From: Epiperipatus broadwayi
Lineage: Eukaryota; Onychophora; Udeonychophora; Euonychophora; Peripatidae
Assembly (NCBI GenBank): GCA_028023455.1
Contig: JAQFVV010012400.1
Location: 12,471,929 to 12,535,928, forward strand
DNA: 64,000 bases
Reading direction: 5' to 3'
A model generated the notes under the pieces. The model made no database searches. It was not told the DNA's origin and saw only the letters and a list, made by a program, of their open reading frames with translations. Each line of letters begins with the position of its first letter. Position 1 is the stretch's first letter. This document shows, in pieces, positions 62,205 to 64,000 of this stretch. The translations under genes and the position numbers were made by a program.

Positions 62205-62455
62205 AATAGGCAGAGTATCATCTATTAAATTTTCAGTTTTCTCTAACATTTTTTCTCTTGAAGGATTATGCATGGCCCATGCATCAGGGCTGTCAGATAG
62301 AAGAAGTCCAAATAGTTTAATAATGCCATGTTTATAGATATTTTTGAAATCACTTATTTCAATCAATATTACTAAAAATGCTGGATTCATCATCTCTTGA
62401 CGGAGAATTTTTACATCAGAAATGTTATTCATAGTATCCATACTGTAACGATCTG
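62205..62455 (-). pseudogene. Fragment D of the ankyrin/ZYG11-ZER1-like gene
   Basis: Minus strand encodes about 80 codons from the middle of the armadillo-like region: MDTMNNISDVKIL, then a stretch ending LLLSDSPDAWAMHNPSR, then ENLIDDTLP. It corresponds to residues 437-516 of the copy B frame. Both sides lose homology abruptly (near DRYSMD and near TLPI). The frame stays open by chance to 62,079. It is closest to copies B and C in wording but with its own substitutions, for example ISDV for ISEV. No neighbouring part of a unit comes with it. Confidence 0.85.
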
Positions 62456-63075
62456 GAGAAGTGGACTTAATGTCATCTGCACCACAGGGCGCCATCTAGG
62501 CATTTGAACCTAGAACAATTTATAAAGTAGGCAGATATGTAAGTAAAAAAAAAAAATTTTTTTTTTTTTATATATTGATTCCAGTCATTAGCCCATGTCA
62601 CTAGCTCAGTGGAATAGCAGAGATTTAATAATATAATATCTTATCTCATTATATTTCAATATTAAAAAATAAATAAAATGAGCCACTGCCAGAAATTAAC
62701 ACACAAACATTTATTAACGCACACATATATATATAAGATTTAAAATTATTTTAGTATCAGTTTACATTTTAACATTTAACATTATCTTTAACTTTACTTT
62801 AGATTTTAATTTACATTCTAATTTTTATACTATTATAAGTTCGCACAGATAGATTTATAAAGATTTGTTTTATAATGTTGAGTATCGATCGGCTGCATAG
62901 ATTCCACGGTTAAAAACGTCTTGAAATAAACATAACCGATCAAAATACAAAGTCATTGATATCGTCAATTGCAGAGGGAATACTAGAGACCCAATGGTAT
63001 TCATCATAAGATATCCGCATTGACATTGATGACCTATATATTCTAACTGAATATGTAAACCACAAACACAAGTAA
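62456..63075. other. Non-coding, with A12T13 palindrome
   Basis: A run of 12 A followed by 13 T lies at 62,545-62,569. No recognised gene. From about 62,820 the base composition becomes less AT-rich than the rest of the window. Confidence 0.5.
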
Positions 63076-63594
63076 CCGATAACGAATCCATGCAACGTCC
63101 ATACCCGACTTAAATTTAATGCATTTTTATTTAGAGTGTCAAGTATGAATAGACTACATAGATTTGCATTTGAAAAGAAAACATTCAATCCCTTATTTAA
63201 TCTTAGGCCAAAAAGTTCGCAGCTAAACCAACGTCAATCCATCTGATATATCGATGCATTCAATGTAATACGAATACGGCAGCACAAAAGGTTAAGAGAA
63301 GAAATTGCCTCTTGTCAGATAGGAATACTACATCTATCTGACAAGAAGAGCAATAAAAAAAACTCCATAGAAAGGAGCTGCGGTCTCCGACTTATAATTC
63401 CTTCCATAGGCAAACGGAAGTGTGCGGGGTATATCAACGATTCTGCCCGTAGCGAATCTTATATTACATCTACTAATCACACCAATATATCCAATCTATT
63501 GACCCAATTCCACTATGAAACAAATAACCTAAGATTCTATTGCAATTATTTTAAATACAGAACAAGTTTTAGAATTAAAGTTCTTATTGTTTAG
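63076..63594 (+). other. Unrecognised long open frame with one internal stop
   Basis: One frame is open from 63,076, has TGA at 63,244-63,246, and continues without stop to TAG at 63,592-63,594 (115 codons after the TGA). An ATG occurs at 63,145; none begins the second part. The translation has mixed composition, with segments such as CGLRLIIPSIGKRKCAGYI and FYCNYFKYRTSF. I do not recognise a family. It could be an exon, a decayed transposon frame, or chance, though 115 codons without a stop is unusual in sequence this rich in A and T. Confidence 0.35.
63311..63345. repeat. 12-bp perfect hairpin
   Basis: CTTGTCAGATAG (63,311-63,322), an 11-nt loop, then CTATCTGACAAG (63,334-63,345). The stem could extend with ATTGC/GCAAT after a 3-nt bulge. 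Confidence 0.9.
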
Positions 63595-64000
63595 TATACT
63601 GGAGTTTTAGAAATATATTTAAAGCTTAGAGTTCAAAAGTTCTTACGATTTTAAAACGTTCCTTTTTATCCGTTGCTTGCCATTTGAACTTGAATTCCCA
63701 TGCCGTCCTAAAGAGATTGGTTGAGTTAGCCATTGTTTTTTTTATTTATCCGGAGGTCTTTTAGTTTAGCTGGTCCTTAATGTAGAAAAACAATGTCATT
63801 TCTTTTTTTTTCTTTTTAACAAAACTGAAGGGATTGAAGAGTCTGTCTTTTCAATCCCTTCTCCTTCAACTCCACACTACCACATATAGTCACATCTCTC
63901 TTCTAAATTTCTTTACTCACTAAACATTTTATTATCAAACTTTTTCTTTTATATGTAAAAGGTGGATTAACTCAACATTACGTCATGATGGTGAAGACCC
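63595..64000. other. Non-coding sequence to the window end
   Basis: Contains a hairpin (63,827-63,861) and T-rich runs. No gene seen. Confidence 0.5.
63827..63861. repeat. 12-bp perfect hairpin
   Basis: GAAGGGATTGAA (63,827-63,838), an 11-nt loop, TTCAATCCCTTC (63,850-63,861). There is no T-run rule for eukaryotic genes that would make this a terminator. Confidence 0.9.

Noticed and set aside
1-64000. CRISPR array or bacterial defence locus
   Set aside because: No short regularly spaced repeats; all direct repeats are segmental duplications, LTRs or microsatellites.

Overview
This window is animal nuclear DNA, most likely from an arthropod (inference). It is strongly AT-rich and gene-poor, and almost everything recognisable is a mobile element or a decayed gene copy. 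The elements are Mag-like Ty3/gypsy retrotransposons with tRNA-Ser primer sites, a Penelope-like element with GIY-YIG and hammerhead-like motifs, a Merlin DNA transposon and endonuclease-type LINEs. I see no bacterial operons, tRNA or rRNA genes, or CRISPR array.

The large-scale structure is a segmental duplication in three direct units. Unit I runs from 1 to about 21,170, unit II from about 27,705 to 45,655, and unit III from about 45,656 to 60,790. Each unit has the same order: decayed non-LTR and SINE-like sequence, a degenerate minus-strand LINE, AT-rich spacer, then a minus-strand intronless gene of about 2.6 kb. Units II and III meet directly at about 45,655, inside the terminal repeat of a Merlin transposon. 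By eye, units I and III are nearly identical over roughly their first 4.5 kb and less alike after that. A tract near 52.5-53.3 kb of unit III matches unit II instead, which suggests gene conversion.

The host gene family is the main biological content. Three copies (A 9,554-15,939; B 38,147-45,477; C 55,269-57,856) and one fragment (D, about 62,205-62,455) encode an N-terminal module, a long coiled coil, about five ankyrin repeats and a C-terminal armadillo-like region. I recognise that last region as related to ZYG11/ZER1 substrate receptors of Cullin-2 ubiquitin ligases. Every copy is broken as read here: A by a 17-bp duplication, a gypsy insertion and a 1-nt insertion; B by homopolymer slips and a different gypsy insertion; C by homopolymer slips and a small indel. 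Coding sequence is otherwise well kept, so the damage looks recent or partly due to assembly homopolymer errors.

Two gypsy elements can be delimited to the base: Gypsy-1 at 11,810-15,565 and Gypsy-2 at 40,136-44,872. Both have paired LTRs, primer-binding sites, polypurine tracts and 5-bp target duplications. A third, Gypsy-3 (about 19,861-25,375), is much older. Unit III acts as a natural empty site for the Merlin element (15,965-16,791) and for the Penelope-like element (18,460-19,842, 18-bp target duplication). The segments 25.4-27.7 kb and 60.8-64 kb lie outside the units. They hold a fold-back repeat, fragment D, an unrecognised open frame and two hairpins.
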